Assembly (NCBI GenBank): GCA_024195585.1
Contig: SWBL01000098.1
Location: forward strand, 62,001 to 126,000
Source of the DNA: Aureobasidium sp. EXF-3400
Lineage: Eukaryota > Ascomycota > Dothideomycetes > Dothideales > Saccotheciaceae
Direction of reading: 5' to 3'
Length of the DNA stretch: 64,000 bases
Shown here: in pieces, positions 22,051-33,611 of the stretch
Numbering within the stretch: the first letter of the stretch is position 1
Layout: the number at the start of each line of letters is the position of its first letter
Program-made: the position numbers and the translations under genes
The notes under the pieces: model-generated
What the model saw: only the letters and a program-made list of their open reading frames with translations
What the model was told of the DNA's origin: nothing
Database searches by the model: none

Positions 22051-23034
22051 ACTCAATCAAAAGTCGAAGGTAGTCATCAACGTATCTGGGGACAGTAGTT
22101 AGGGAACAGAGAGTGATAGAAAGATGATAGGTGATGTTGTGTCAAGTTAGAGAATATTGATTGTAGAGATGGATGTGATACAGATACAGAAGGAGCCACG
22201 CAAGTGCCTGTTCTTTCCTCGGCCTCAACCGCTATCGAAATACACAAGACACCGACCTTCTTCCAACAACAGCTCAACCTTTTTCCCTCTTTGGAGTTGT
22301 GTTGTCATCGTCTGTGCAACGTTTGTGTACCCCCTCCTTAGCTAAGCATGTGGTCCACCAAACCATGTGACTCTACCTCCTTTGAGTCAAGTCATGTCTA
22401 CCCTCATCCAAAGCCAAAGCTTGGTCAACGAATCATGCTTGACGGAACAGAACTTTGACAACGAATATCTGGGGTACAAGCTTTGGATAGCATCGTGCGG
22501 GGGGCAGATAAGTGGATGGCGTGAGGTCGCTGGGAGTAGGAGGCTTTGCTTTCAGATATCTCCCTCTTCTCAAGCAAGACTCGAGTCGAAGAGCTGAGCA
22601 GCTTGAGGTGGGCCACCGTCCTTGAATTGTTCCTGTGAGTGAAACACCAGGTGTAGACACCATGCTCTTGCTTGGGAGAGACATGTACGTAGCAGCTGAT
22701 TGGTATATAGTGTTTGCCGACATCAGCCGGTCAACAGTAGATCCTTCAGTGGATGAACTAGTGTTTGCTCCCATGGGGGACGGAGAGGGCTCCCCTCTCA
22801 GAAGCCCAGAGCGATGTGACGCTTGATGTTAAGCTTGGTCGGGCATGCCGAACCCAGGGTTGTGTCGATAGCTGTGTACGATTACCCTAGGTGATCGCGC
22901 GGCAAGATCGGGTCGTAGCCATATGAATTCCGGAGAGTCTTGTGACGGCACTCGGTAGGTATGCTGTATCCATGCGATGCTGAAGAGGTGGTCCAGAATT
23001 GAGGTTGCTTCATAGCAAGAGGCGAATCAGTCGA
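22051..23034. other. Intergenic region
   Basis: About 980 nt containing the rhodopsin-domain gene promoter and the 3' flank of the small gene at 23035. No motif-bearing frame was seen. Confidence 0.5.
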
Positions 23035-23271
23035 TCAGTTGCGGGAGAAGAGAGCCATCTTTGCTTGGAGGTATGCTTGAACAGCAGCATCATTTGCTTG
23101 TTGCGATCTGCCAAAGCTGACAGTGTGGGCAGGAAGAGATTGTGTCCAGGCTTGGACGGCCGACGGATTGTATCCGCCCTGAGGATGGGCTGGCATTGCA
23201 TGAGTGGTTGGTGGCGAGGAGCTCATGTTCTGTCGAGAAACGCTGGTTGAAGACTTGGTGAACGACGACAT
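23035..23271 (-). CDS. Small unknown Ser/Gln-rich protein
   Basis: A 78-residue frame with an ATG at 23271 in acceptable context. A TATA-like sequence read on the minus strand (tatattatatag) lies about 55-70 nt upstream at 23328-23340, which supports a real short transcript. The protein is hydrophilic, without signal peptide or membrane segment: a Ser/Thr-rich first 25 residues, then PQGGYNPSAVQAWTQSLPAH and SFGRSQQANDAAVQAYLQAK, which reads like a small amphipathic helical domain. I do not recognise it. Confidence 0.45.
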   Translation of the reverse strand: MSSFTKSSTSVSRQNMSSSPPTTHAMPAHPQGGYNPSAVQAWTQSLPAHTVSFGRSQQANDAAVQAYLQAKMALFSRN

Positions 23272-25335
23272 ATTGATGTAGTAAAGATATATGAAGCAAC
23301 AGGAGGATCTACACGCTGGGGTGTCCGGCTATATAATATAGTTTTGATGACCGGGTAAGATGAGGATAAGATAGCTGAACAAACTTCTGACAATTTGGAG
23401 ATGAAAGGAGAGTATGCCTTGATACTGACAGGTCTCAATGGCCGGGCAGCCTCGTGTATTTGTGTATGCTCCATCAACTTGACTGACGTAGGTTTCGGAA
23501 GCCAAACGGTCTGATTGTTGAACAACCTCGAGATGCGGCGCACGTCCCGAATGACATGCCTAAACCTGCCACGACATGGTAACCAGCAGGAGTAACCGCG
23601 TTTGTATTGCAAATATCATGCCTCATGCAACCATCGACTCACGATGAGAGCCTGGCTGGTTCGTGGTCAGGTTGTATGAGTCGAGAGAAGGAAGCAAGAA
23701 ACGGCCGTTGTGCTCGCGTGTTTCGAGGGTAAGCTTCTTGGGGCCGCCGTTCGGCAACGCCTGACCAGGCCAAGAAGGACCCATCTGACAAATATTGTGC
23801 ATGAACAAGCAAAGGAACTGTAAGCGTCGTGTTATCTCTGACATGGAATCTCTCATTCATGCTGCAACCGAGACGCTCTTGCTAGAAGCGAGGTGAGATA
23901 GCGTCCTGAAAGACTTGACGCAATCTAGCTGGTTTCAGGCTTGTGTGCACGATCTGGACTAGACGTCGAGAAGCACTCGGGATCAGGGTCTTAACACCAC
24001 GCGATGATGGCAGTACTCTTTCGTATTGGAGATTGATACCGTCTCGCGTGTAATTGCAACCTATCTCGTGGTTGCGTGATATCTGCCTGGCACATGCGAT
24101 TAGCTTGACAAATACACTGCTTGAAAGCACAACATCGCTTCTCGCAGGAGGATGAATTGTGCAGATCTCTCTCATCATCGCGAATTCATCCGCTTTCAAG
24201 CTCTTGGCTTTTGGCTTTTTGGTAAAGCCGTTTGCTTGCAGCTATTCATGGTGATGCCGAAGGAACAAAAAGAAGGATCGCAAATCCGGCAATGAGCCGT
24301 CTATTGGAAAGAGTTCAATCTTCGAGGACATCGATTCCAAATCCCTGAATGCGCCATCTTGGCAGCTCGAGTCTAAACTTGCCGTGTCTCAAAGAACGCC
24401 TTCCACCATCCCATGTGTTTTGTCGGCTTTGTGTTATGGCGCACGTTCTTCTCTTTGGAATGGGGTCCAGATTCCACAAGATATGCTTGTTTTGCGTGGT
24501 GCGACGGGCTACAAATTTGACAAAAACACCATGTTGTGGTCTTCATCCAGGCGTTGTACAAATCCCATTTGAAGTTGAGAGAAGCTTTGCTGCCTGTGTC
24601 GATTGTAAAAAGAACCAGCCAATCAGCAGACGCCTTGCGAAGCACTTCCAAATACTTTTCTTATAGGGCTGCAGGTCAATATTCAGATACGAAGCCGTTG
24701 TTAGAGTCAATGACCGACATATCCCACTGCGTTTCTCGGCGCATCATGAGCTGTTCCATGGACGTGTCAATGACATGTGGAATATATTATTGACCCTGCA
24801 TGCTGACGACGATCAAATACCTCATCCCGCAGTTGCCTTTTGTTGTTCGTCTCCGCCTTCTCTTACCGCAAGATGGCCAGGTCTTAAGCCGAAAGCCCTC
24901 TTCGGTTCACAGCCGACCGACGGCAAGTAAGCATACCGTACATCGTACACCGTGTAGCTTACATGCAAAAAAGTCATGCATGGTTGTTTGTCAGGCTGGG
25001 CGACTCTCTCACCGCCAGAGGTGGATATCCATCAAGCCACCATCGGTGTGGTATGCGCTACTCTAGGACGTTGCGACGCTTGTGCGAAGATGACTCCACG
25101 AGCTCCTTGCTGAGTGTGGGTCGGTTGAGGAGCCGACCGCTATACAATTGGTAAATGAGCCCTAACACGCATGTCGATCGGGTGCTCTCGGACATCGCAG
25201 TAAGCTTTGTTGAAATAGAGTGTCGCAGAATGCTGCCTGTTAGAGATAGAGAGCGCCATCTCAGAGTAGATTGCTCCACCTTGGCAATAACGATCGTGTG
25301 GTATATTGAAGAAAGAACTGCTGATACTCGTATTT
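23272..25335. other. Intergenic region, no supported gene
   Basis: About 2 kb of moderate composition. On the minus strand at 23620-23860 there is a coding-like stretch (LCLFMHNICQMGPSWPGQAL) behind a possible acceptor at about 23820, but no partner exon or start could be found. Nothing else was recognisable. Confidence 0.4.
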
Positions 25336-25581
25336 CTAATGTAGGATTAAGCTAAGGGCTGCAAGCATGATTATCCAGAGCGCTGTGCATCTAATTCCCA
25401 GAGCCATGGGTGACCTCTGATTACCAAGAAACAAAAAACCGAAACCAAAAGACCAAAAAGCAACGAAGCAACATACCAAGACCATGCTGCTGATGACAAT
25501 TAAAAAAATCCTCCAGTCCTTACGGTCCAAGCATAACGGTGAGAATAACAGCTGTTCCTTCCACCCAGGAACCTCCTGCAT
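25336..25581 (-). CDS. Possible small membrane protein (doubtful)
   Basis: An 81-residue frame from the ATG at 25581, only 48 nt past the stop of the TmpA-like gene on the same strand. It has one strong hydrophobic segment (WRIFLIVISSMVLVCCFVAF) and a second near the C-terminus. The middle also reads as a pyrimidine-rich intron on the minus strand (gtatgt donor near 25475, atcag acceptor near 25417), so this could instead be a spliced 3' UTR or a different short gene. The frame may be fortuitous. Confidence 0.22.
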   Translation of the reverse strand: MQEVPGWKEQLLFSPLCLDRKDWRIFLIVISSMVLVCCFVAFWSFGFGFLFLGNQRSPMALGIRCTALWIIMLAALSLILH

Positions 25582-25628
25582 GCCATAATCCAATAGTAGC
25601 CCAAGGTTAGCGTCGTATCCACTTCTCT

Positions 25629-27491
25629 TCAGGAGTCGAATATGGCACCAAACACCGGAATGCCACGCGATTCAAGGCCGCCAACAACCAGTCTGGTGAC
25701 ATTGGCGTTCGAAATGATGACAATTGCTTCTGACTGAGACTCAACATATCTGGCGTGGGCCAATCTGAGAATATCACCCCTGCCAGCTTTGGAGGTATCG
25801 ACGATGCATGCACCGGAGTCTGCTGTGTAGACCGAATTGATGATAGTGTCGCCGAAGGATGCTCTAGGGTTGGAGCCCATCCAGAGCACATGCATCGGAT
25901 GTTCGGGGCAACTCTCCAAGAGTGAGAGACATGGGCCAATGCCAGTGCCGGTTGCAACGACAAGAACCTTCTTGAACATGAGAGCGACGCGCATGACGCC
26001 GTAGATAGGTGCGCCCTTGACCCAGATGCGAGTGGGAGGATTGTCGATGAAGTTGGATGTCCAGTCTCCAGCTCTTGACATGAGCACTCTGAAGCCCTGT
26101 TCGTCGCCAACTCTGGAGATCGTAGCAAATGAATGTGTTTCCTTGAAGGGCGAACCAGTGATTCGAATGCCTTGGCACGTGTCCATGCGCTTATAGTCAA
26201 AGTATAGAAGAGCGGCTTGGGGTGAGAGGATCTGAACATGGACATCACGTTCTCTGAGGCGACTCCAGGGATATATGATGGCCAAAGTGATGACGGTCAA
26301 GCACCTAATAAGTGAATCATATTAGCAAGCTTCTTGACAGTAGGCTCCCAGCATAGTCATTGTCCAATATTTGCATCCATCACAATGCGAAGTGGCGATT
26401 AGAACGGAAAAGAGTTCCACTGAGAGTCTCTCTTGAGGAGGCTCTCAATGGAAAAGGGCAGTGAGACGGACAGCATAATGCATTACAGCAGCTGTGGATG
26501 ATAATAGACATTGACTGATGGGATGGGTCAAATCTGATACGTACCAAAACAAGGGGCTTTCAGCCAGGAGAAGACCAGTGGACTCGTCAAAGAGGCGATC
26601 CGAGGTGACGACGGAGGTACTTAGCTGTGCCCACAGGAGGCCAATGCAAGTCCAACCCGCATAGCGGTGAACAGCCTCGAAGGCGTTGTGGTGGGCGACA
26701 CGGAAAGCAGGGAAAGCAGACAAGCTGATGGCGAGGAGAAGTATGCTGATTAACACGGCGAAGGCGAAAGCAGATCTCTTGTTCGGGTCACTAAGATCCG
26801 CGCCCAGGAGAAAGGCAAAGGCCAGGTACCAGAGCATTCCAGCTGTGGCACATCCAGAGTGAAAGCCACCGTAGGAGTAGACTTTGGCTCCTACCCTGCG
26901 GATCGAAAGGGGTGCCGACGGCTTCAGAGCACATACGGCGCGGTACATGGCATTGACGACATGCTCGTTGCGGACAAGGATGGCAATGCAGAGGTTGATA
27001 GAAGCGCCTGTGGCGGCGTCGGAGCTGGTGATGCAAGTGAAAGAGGCGGCCAGGACGAGGGCAACGAGGTTGGCAAGGATGGTGAAGGCAAAAATCATTC
27101 TGTAAAGGGAGAAGAAGTCCCAGAAACGCCTGGTGGTCTCGGTGCCCAGCTGTGGAGGGAGGTCCTGGGCGCAAGCAAGCCACTCGAGCTCGCCCTTGTC
27201 AGTGACGATGGGCTCTTGGACCTTCTCACAGAGCTGCTTTTGCTCTCCAGGGATGGGAGAAGGGACGAAAGGAGACTCAAGGAGAGAGAGCAGCTGCTGC
27301 TTCTCGTCCAGACCGAAGTTGGAGAAGTGCTTGGTCTGGAGGCGCAGGGAGCGAGCAACGCGTTTCTCTTCATGAGAGGGACCAATGGAGCCGTAGTTAG
27401 TTCCAGGCTCAGAGTTGGCGCGTGGACGGATGATATCAATCTTAATGGCCACTGTAGCGGCAGGGGGTCCTGAGAAGCGGCGGGCGGACAT
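25629..27491 (-). CDS. tmpA: TmpA-like integral membrane flavoprotein (ferric-reductase-like)
   Basis: Two exons, 27491-26545 and 26304-25629, joined by a 240-nt phase-2 intron; 540 residues, close to A. nidulans TmpA. After a cytosolic N-terminus of about 125 residues come about six membrane segments (near 131-155, 160-175, 212-231, 241-260, 279-296 and 316-330). Candidate haem-ligand histidines are H211 and the HHNAFEAVHRYAGW block (267-280). The C-terminal half resembles the FAD/NAD-binding module of ferredoxin-reductase-type proteins, with ATGTGIGPCLSLLES as nucleotide-binding loop and a final GIPVFGAIFDS motif. TmpA is reported to regulate conidiation through a diffusible signal. The neighbour at 29399 is an AMP-forming ligase, and I recall related fungal proteins in which the two modules are fused. 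The true redox substrate is unknown. Confidence 0.8.
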
Positions 27492-29398
27492 CTTAGGGTC
27501 ATATTGTTAGGCAGACGTAGGTGAGCGTACGGTAACCAGAGCCATTGACTTACGGTTCCAAGAAGTAATGAGGTAAAGTAGAACTCTACAGATGCTTCCC
27601 TACGGCAGAGCTGTCTCTCTTAGGTATGCGTGTCCAATCAATGGGCGGTGAAAGATAATGCGGGCAAACCGGGCGCAGCTGAATATAAGAACACAACAGA
27701 CAGAATACTGACAGAGCAGAAGAATGCGCGAACAACGAATAAGAGAGACTTAGGTGGGCATAGGTCGCATGTCGTAGGTCTAAGGGCGGAATGGTTGGGC
27801 GAGATGTGAATTTTCCGAGTCTTCCTCCGCTTTGACCACTACCGCTAGCCAATTGCTTAATCGAATAGCCACGCGTATCAATCCCGCAGAGCTGACAGAC
27901 TAAGCTCCGATAAGATAATCCGAGGGAAGGTGCGAGTTGGTCCAGATGACTTCGATGCCATGCAGTTGCCGATTTGGGATTTCCAGGACTTCCTGATGGT
28001 AAGTATATCCTCACCTTGGTATATCGACAACGATCTCGCTGTTATACGTCCTCAACTCTTGTCGGAATACAGGCTTTGATCGTTCGTTACTGCACTCAAC
28101 TGCATTCCATCTGCAGCAAACGCTGGAGAAGCTTGCATGCATGGCTGATTGTTCTGTCCCTACCTTGACATTTTGACAGAATTTCTAGACTGACTGTCAT
28201 TCAGATTGTTGCTGTGGTTTGGTCCTTCTATGGTGCTCTCCGGATGTGTCGACAGTTGCTGTGTAATTCGAACGCCTGACAACTGTACTTCCCACAAGGG
28301 CATGACTTCTGATTATGTAGTCGACCGATATCTTACGGCATGCTTGGTCCAGGCCTACGTTACCACATACAGAGAGTCAGACAGTTGGTTGGCGATATTG
28401 ACCCGTCGAGATCGTTGACGCGTTGGCAAGCATAGTAATCCATGAAGAGGTCGAAGGTCAACAACTATTGCAAGCTTCACATGGAAGGCGTCTAAGATAG
28501 GGTTAAACGCCGGTATACACGAGGCGCCGATTGGTCGACGAGGGCGCATTCTGTGGAGAAACTTCGGTATATATCGCCAGCGAGACATCGCCAGCGTTTC
28601 TGCTTGTCCATCTTGTGCCTGCTTCAAACCACATAATACTATCAACTCAAACTTCAATTCATCGGTCTAAGTATATGTATACTGATTGTCTGCATTTTCA
28701 ACAATATGCTGCTTCCATACTTCTTGCGCTTCATTCAGGCGCCCATCAAAATGCAAGAAGCATTGTTGAGATCTTACACCTCCGCTGAAAGCCCAATATC
28801 CTGTCAACAATTTATTCGTCTCACCGGACATGCTGTGGAATCTGTACTGTATTCTGCCTGTTGATGGCACCGTCAATGATGAAGATTATGTTGGGAGATG
28901 CCCAAATTGACATTGCTGTTGGTTGCGTTTGAGTCGTTTGCTTGCCCGTACCAGGGCTCGGCATGCGATGCTGCGGCTCAACTTCAACTCTGGCGGTTTT
29001 TTCTCTTTCTAAAAACATCGCCATCGAGTACCAGATGTAAGTCATTTCTTTGTTTCAATTTCGCTTTGCGCCGCATCATTCACCAGGTCAATCACACTGG
29101 CTGCCCCTATTCTATATTGCTGATCCTCTACCGATCTTTCGACTATACCGCGACATGATTCACGCAAACCATTTCATGCGCATAGGTGATGCGCAGAATA
29201 TCTTGTTCCTACCCCATCCCGCAGCTCTCCCCTATTTCCGCCTCCCTGCTCTCCGCGAGACCTCTACTAGACCTGCTACATTCCCATACACCCGCCTGGC
29301 TTACCCCTTTTCCTCCAATGTTCCACACCACCCCCCATGCCCACGTCTGTTGGATGATTGCACGAACAGAGCTAATCAAAGCGTCGGCAGTGTGAAAG
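27492..29398. other. Divergent intergenic region
   Basis: About 1.9 kb between the TmpA-like gene and the AMP-ligase gene, which diverge. Several short frames exist (for example 142 codons at 27586-28014 on the minus strand) but they lack motifs and biased composition. It presumably contains both promoters. Confidence 0.5.
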
Positions 29399-31330
29399 AT
29401 GGCATTAGGCTCGCAAGCTCTTTGTCCTTGTTACAAGGACCTGCCTCGCTTCGTCCTGGACACTGGGACATACGATGAGAACAAACCAGTTCTCGTCGAT
29501 GCCGCCGCCCCTGAGAGGGCCATCACCAAGGCACAGGCCAAGGTGATGGTGGAAAGGACGGCGCAAGGTCTGCAAGCAGTGGGCCTCAAGCGCGGAGACA
29601 CGGTCTGTGTCGTTCATTTGAATGACGTACGTCAACATGGAACGTATCGTCGAGGACGCCCACTGACAAATATGTGTTAGATCATGTACCCGGTGGTTTT
29701 CTTGGCCATCATTATGGCAGGGGGTGTGTTCTCGGGGGCTAACCCCATGTACAAGGCAGGCGAGCTCCGCCACCACTTCGAGGTCTCGGAGACCAAGTTT
29801 GTCTTCTCTGATCCCGCCTCCCTCGCTGCGGTCTCCGAGGCCTCTGACGGTCTCTTCGATGCCGGCAACATCATCGTCTGGGGCGACGAAGTGGCCGGGT
29901 CGTCGGTGGGTACCCGGTACTCGCTCACCGATCTCATGGCAGGCCTTGCTGGCGTACCGGTCGTCGACCCGGTCTTCTTCGACGACGAGACCCGGGCTGC
30001 AGACACTGTCGCCGTTCTCATGTCGACGAGCGGCACCACAGGCTTGCCCAAGATGGCTGCCCGATCACACCTGAGTCTGGTCACCGAAAACTTGGCCTTG
30101 CAAGACGGTGTCGCGAACTACGAGGTTGCCCGTTTGCTCTTCACCCCTTTCTTTCACGGATTTACCGCCCCGCTTGCTCTGCTCGATGCTCTCGTTCATG
30201 GCCGAACCACCTATGTCATGCCTCGGTTCAATGTCGAGAGCTGCCTTGAGTACGTCGAGCGTTACAACATCACAGAGATTGCGGCACCCCCTCCCGTTCT
30301 CCTGGCATTCAAACGGGTACCCGAGGCCGAACGCACTGCACTTCGCTCGATTCGTCTGATCTGGAGTGGTGGCGCCCCCATGTCGGCCAGCATGCAGAAT
30401 GAAGCTGTTCGCATGTTCTACCCGTATGCACGTATCGTTCAAGTCTACGGTATGACAGAGGCAGGCTGGATCACGACATTCAGATTTCCAGAGCTCGACG
30501 AGACTGGTTCTGTTGGTCGTCTACTACCTTCCTATGAAGCCATGTAAGCTCCTGACCACATCTCAGCCTACCACTTCACCACTAACAATCTCACCAGGAT
30601 CACCAACTCGGAGGGCAAAGACATCACAGCAACCCGAAAACCAGGCATGCTCTTCGTCAGAGGACCTATCAACATGCTCACCTACCACAACAACCCCACC
30701 GAAACCTTCAACGCTTTACGCAACAACTGGCTCCGCACAGGCGACGTCGCCCACTTCTCCCACGACCACAAACTCTACATCACCGACCGCCAAAAAGACA
30801 TCATCAAATACCGCGGCTGGCAAATCTCACCCACAGAACTAGAAGCTTGTCTACTTTCCCACGAGCTGGTGGCTGATGCAGGTGTTTTTGGTTGGTACAT
30901 TTCAGATGTGGATAATGAAATCCCTATCGCGCATGTGGTGCTCAAGAATGGTGTTCCTCTGTATCATGAGCAGTTCAGCATCATGGGGGTGTTGATTGAC
31001 TATTGCAAGGACAAGCTTGCAAAGTACAAGACTGTGGCGCTGGAAATGAGGTTCAAGGAAGCTATTCCCAAGAATCCTGCTGGCAAGATTTTGAGGAACG
31101 CAATGAGGCATGAAGAATTGCTTTGGAGAGACGTCAGAAACTGGATGCTTAAATGCAGGGACTGGAACGCAGGTCCGCCTGAGGAATCTGAGATTGTTTG
31201 GGAAGAAGATGAGGAAGGCGTGTGGCAAGATGAAAATGTTGACGAAGGTCCATACGTCAACGAAGAGAGCGAAGAGGAAAAGGCCGAGAATGAGATTCTG
31301 GCGAGAGGCCTCGACATACTAGGCCTGTGA
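29399..31330 (+). CDS. AMP-forming acyl/aryl-CoA ligase (4CL-like)
   Basis: Three exons: 29399-29626, 29681-30543 and 30598-31330; 607 residues. It belongs to the ANL superfamily: P-loop STSGTTGLPK (191-200), FFHGF, SGGAPMS, YGMTEAG, TGDVAHFSHDHKLYITDR, GWQISPTELEA, and the catalytic lysine K527 in NPAGKIL. Enzymes of this type adenylate a carboxylate and transfer it to CoA. The N-terminus is short and lacks the first strands of many 4CL-like proteins, so a missing upstream exon is possible. The last about 65 residues form an unusual acidic tail (EEDEEGVWQDENVDEG) ending in LGL, so there is no PTS1 peroxisomal signal. It diverges from the TmpA-like gene. The substrate cannot be deduced. Confidence 0.88.
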
Positions 31331-31525
31331 GACCTGATGAGCGGATCGTCTCTCTACTGCTTTTCTGTTTTACCGCGAGATACCCTTTTAATACACTAAT
31401 GGTCAAAAACATGATTAACGATATTGAACGATTGTCTCGGTTGATTGCAGCAAGGGTATAGAAATATTAGAAGTAGCAATCAGGCATGATCATCATCATA
31501 GAAGCAACAACACACGCTTCTTCTC

Positions 31526-32794
31526 TCAGCGCCAGAACCATCCGGCACCGTCCTTGTTATCATGCAACTCGTGTCCGCTATCTCCGCTTTCCGACTTATT
31601 CTCGTTATTCGGACGTCCAGTCGATTCCTCTTCTCTGTTTTCCTCAGTGCCGTCAGAGAAGCGTTTCTTCAGCATACGCTTCGTATACACGGATCCGTCA
31701 GGCATAGTGCGCGTCTCAGTGGTGGTCATGACCGAGATGACACTAGGCTTCTGTATCTCCTCGTTGGGGGGCTGAGGCGTCGATAGGGGAATGGTGGGAG
31801 TAGATGCTGACTTCGAAGCCTCTGCTTCTTCCTTTCCGTAGTCGTCCTTCCACAAGTTCTCATACATATCCAACTCTGTGTCGGGCTTCAAGTTGCTTCT
31901 GACGACCAAGTCTTCTGCATCAGGCGAAGCCACTATTCTCGCCAGCTGGGTGAAGTCCTCGTACACGGAACGGCCGTATGGCGTCCAGAAGTTACTAACT
32001 CCAGACACGATTTTGCCAAAGACGCGATCGAGTTTCTTAGTTTCGAGGGGGGTGATGTTGTACAGACTAGGCAGTTGAGGCGGCAGAATCCCTCTGCACT
32101 GCAGACCGAGCATCCAATCGATTCCTGGTTGAGCCCAATGGTTGTACAAGGTTTGGTTGTCAGGATCGGAGGCAGCAATCGAGTCTTCGGCTTTCCAGGC
32201 TTCATGAGCAACTTGTGGTTTGTCAAGGTGGGCACAGAGCAGATCCTCGAAAGCAGCACGCCACTTGCCACCGTGTTGATGAGCCTCAGAGTGCTGTTCG
32301 AGCTGAATGGGCGAGTATGGGCTGTGTCTGAACCAGTCGATGCCCAGCCAAGTTGTGTTGCTGGTTGTAGTACGGATAGGAAACTTGCTGTGAACAGGCA
32401 TCATACCTTGACCATGATCCTGGTACAGACTGAGAATCTTTCTGGGATCCACTCCGAAACTGGCATTGCGAGCTTGAAGAAGCAGCACACGTGCTGCTTG
32501 ACGGGCTTCTTCGCTGATGGGACCACCGAGGTAAGACCTTCTTTCTGGAGCACCTAAGAGAGAAGTGAAGAGTGGTGGAAAGTCTTCTTCTAGACGCTTG
32601 CGTAACTCTCGCATTTCGTCTGACCATCTCTGTTCTTCGGCACCGAGAGAGGCAGAACTGAAACCTGGAAGGGAGTTGATTCCTTCGACCAAAGCATTGA
32701 TTTGTTCATCAGCAAAGCGGCGGAAGTCAGCGAAGGGGTCATCATCACGTCGAGCTTTGTCTGATTCGGATGAAGAGGGCCACCAGGGAGCCAT
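31526..32794 (-). CDS. Unknown conserved-looking protein
   Basis: Single exon, 422 residues from the ATG at 32794 (the frame is open upstream to 33076, but that part has leader character). It begins MAPWWPSSSESDKARRDD, with short amphipathic segments FRRFADEQINALVEG and EEQRWSDEMRELRKRLEED, then a mid-region rich in Trp/Tyr (TTWLGIDWFRHSPYSP, HWAQPGIDWMLGLQCRG). A predicted helical block follows (LDRVFGKIVSGVSNFW). Near the end is a TTTETRTMPDGSVYTKRM segment resembling the modified-tail motifs of HAX1/MLF-type proteins (weak, from memory). Signal peptide and membrane segments are absent. The function is unknown; the composition suggests a soluble cytosolic protein. Confidence 0.7.
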   Translation of the reverse strand: MAPWWPSSSESDKARRDDDPFADFRRFADEQINALVEGINSLPGFSSASLGAEEQRWSDEMRELRKRLEEDFPPLFTSLLGAPERRSYLGGPISEEARQAARVLLLQARNASFGVDPRKILSLYQDHGQGMMPVHSKFPIRTTTSNTTWLGIDWFRHSPYSPIQLEQHSEAHQHGGKWRAAFEDLLCAHLDKPQVAHEAWKAEDSIAASDPDNQTLYNHWAQPGIDWMLGLQCRGILPPQLPSLYNITPLETKKLDRVFGKIVSGVSNFWTPYGRSVYEDFTQLARIVASPDAEDLVVRSNLKPDTELDMYENLWKDDYGKEEAEASKSASTPTIPLSTPQPPNEEIQKPSVISVMTTTETRTMPDGSVYTKRMLKKRFSDGTEENREEESTGRPNNENKSESGDSGHELHDNKDGAGWFWR

Positions 32795-33611
32795 GGCTGA
32801 AAACAGTACTGCGGTGCTTTGCCCCGGAAGTGGAGAATGAAGGAAGCTGAGAAAAGTAGGATTGTTTGTTCTGTGGAAGTCTAGGTTACATGTCACGAAT
32901 GAGAAGTGGCGAAAAGACCAGCTTGACAAAGTGTTCTGGAAACAAAAAGAGAAGGAAGCACGAGCAGCTCCTGCCTGCTCCAAGTTTTTGAGTTTGGCAC
33001 GAGCGGGGTAGCGCCGGAATGGTATAGAGACATTACACATTGTGCAACTCGTAAACGAGCACTCGGATCCTTTCAAGCAGCGACTAGGAGGCTCATCTGC
33101 TAGAGGCAGCAGTTCGATTACTGTACAGACCGTTTGCTAGCTACGCCGTGCCACCCACCTTTATCAAGCCACTGTCCTACGCAAGGCTAGATCCCCAAAC
33201 TGAAGATGAGAACTCGCGTGTGCAGTTGGTCACATGGAGTAGGTCTCAAGAAAAGAAGTTAAGTGATAATAATAAGGCTGTTGTGTGTGATTTACGGTGC
33301 TACAGCTACTAATCTAAAGGAGCGAGTGTGCTACCAGGCAACGTTAATAAGAATACCGAATGTGTCCAGCAAAAAAGGGAAAGGCAAAAAAAGAATCCGA
33401 AAGTCCAAAACATGAAGATTACGCCCATACAAGTCCCATCTCTTTCCATGCCATGTGCCGTGTTCGAAAATGAAAGTCTGCGCCAAAATGCCATCGTAAT
33501 CATACCCGCTGTAATAAGAATGCTCGGAATCAAAAACTCGAAAGGTACGCCATGTCGCTTGAACCCACATCGTCGTGTCTGGCTTTTCGCCGCCTGGGAC
33601 GAAATTGATCA
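32795..33611. other. Intergenic region
   Basis: About 820 nt between two minus-strand genes. It includes the leader and promoter of the gene at 31526 and the 3' flank of the KEN-box gene. Nothing recognisable. Confidence 0.5.

Noticed and set aside
27586..28014. 142-codon minus-strand frame upstream of the TmpA-like gene
   Set aside because: Unbiased composition and location in the divergent promoter; no domain recognised.
33060..33140. GTTCGATTA segment considered as a tRNA B-box
   Set aside because: Flanking sequence does not fold into a cloverleaf.
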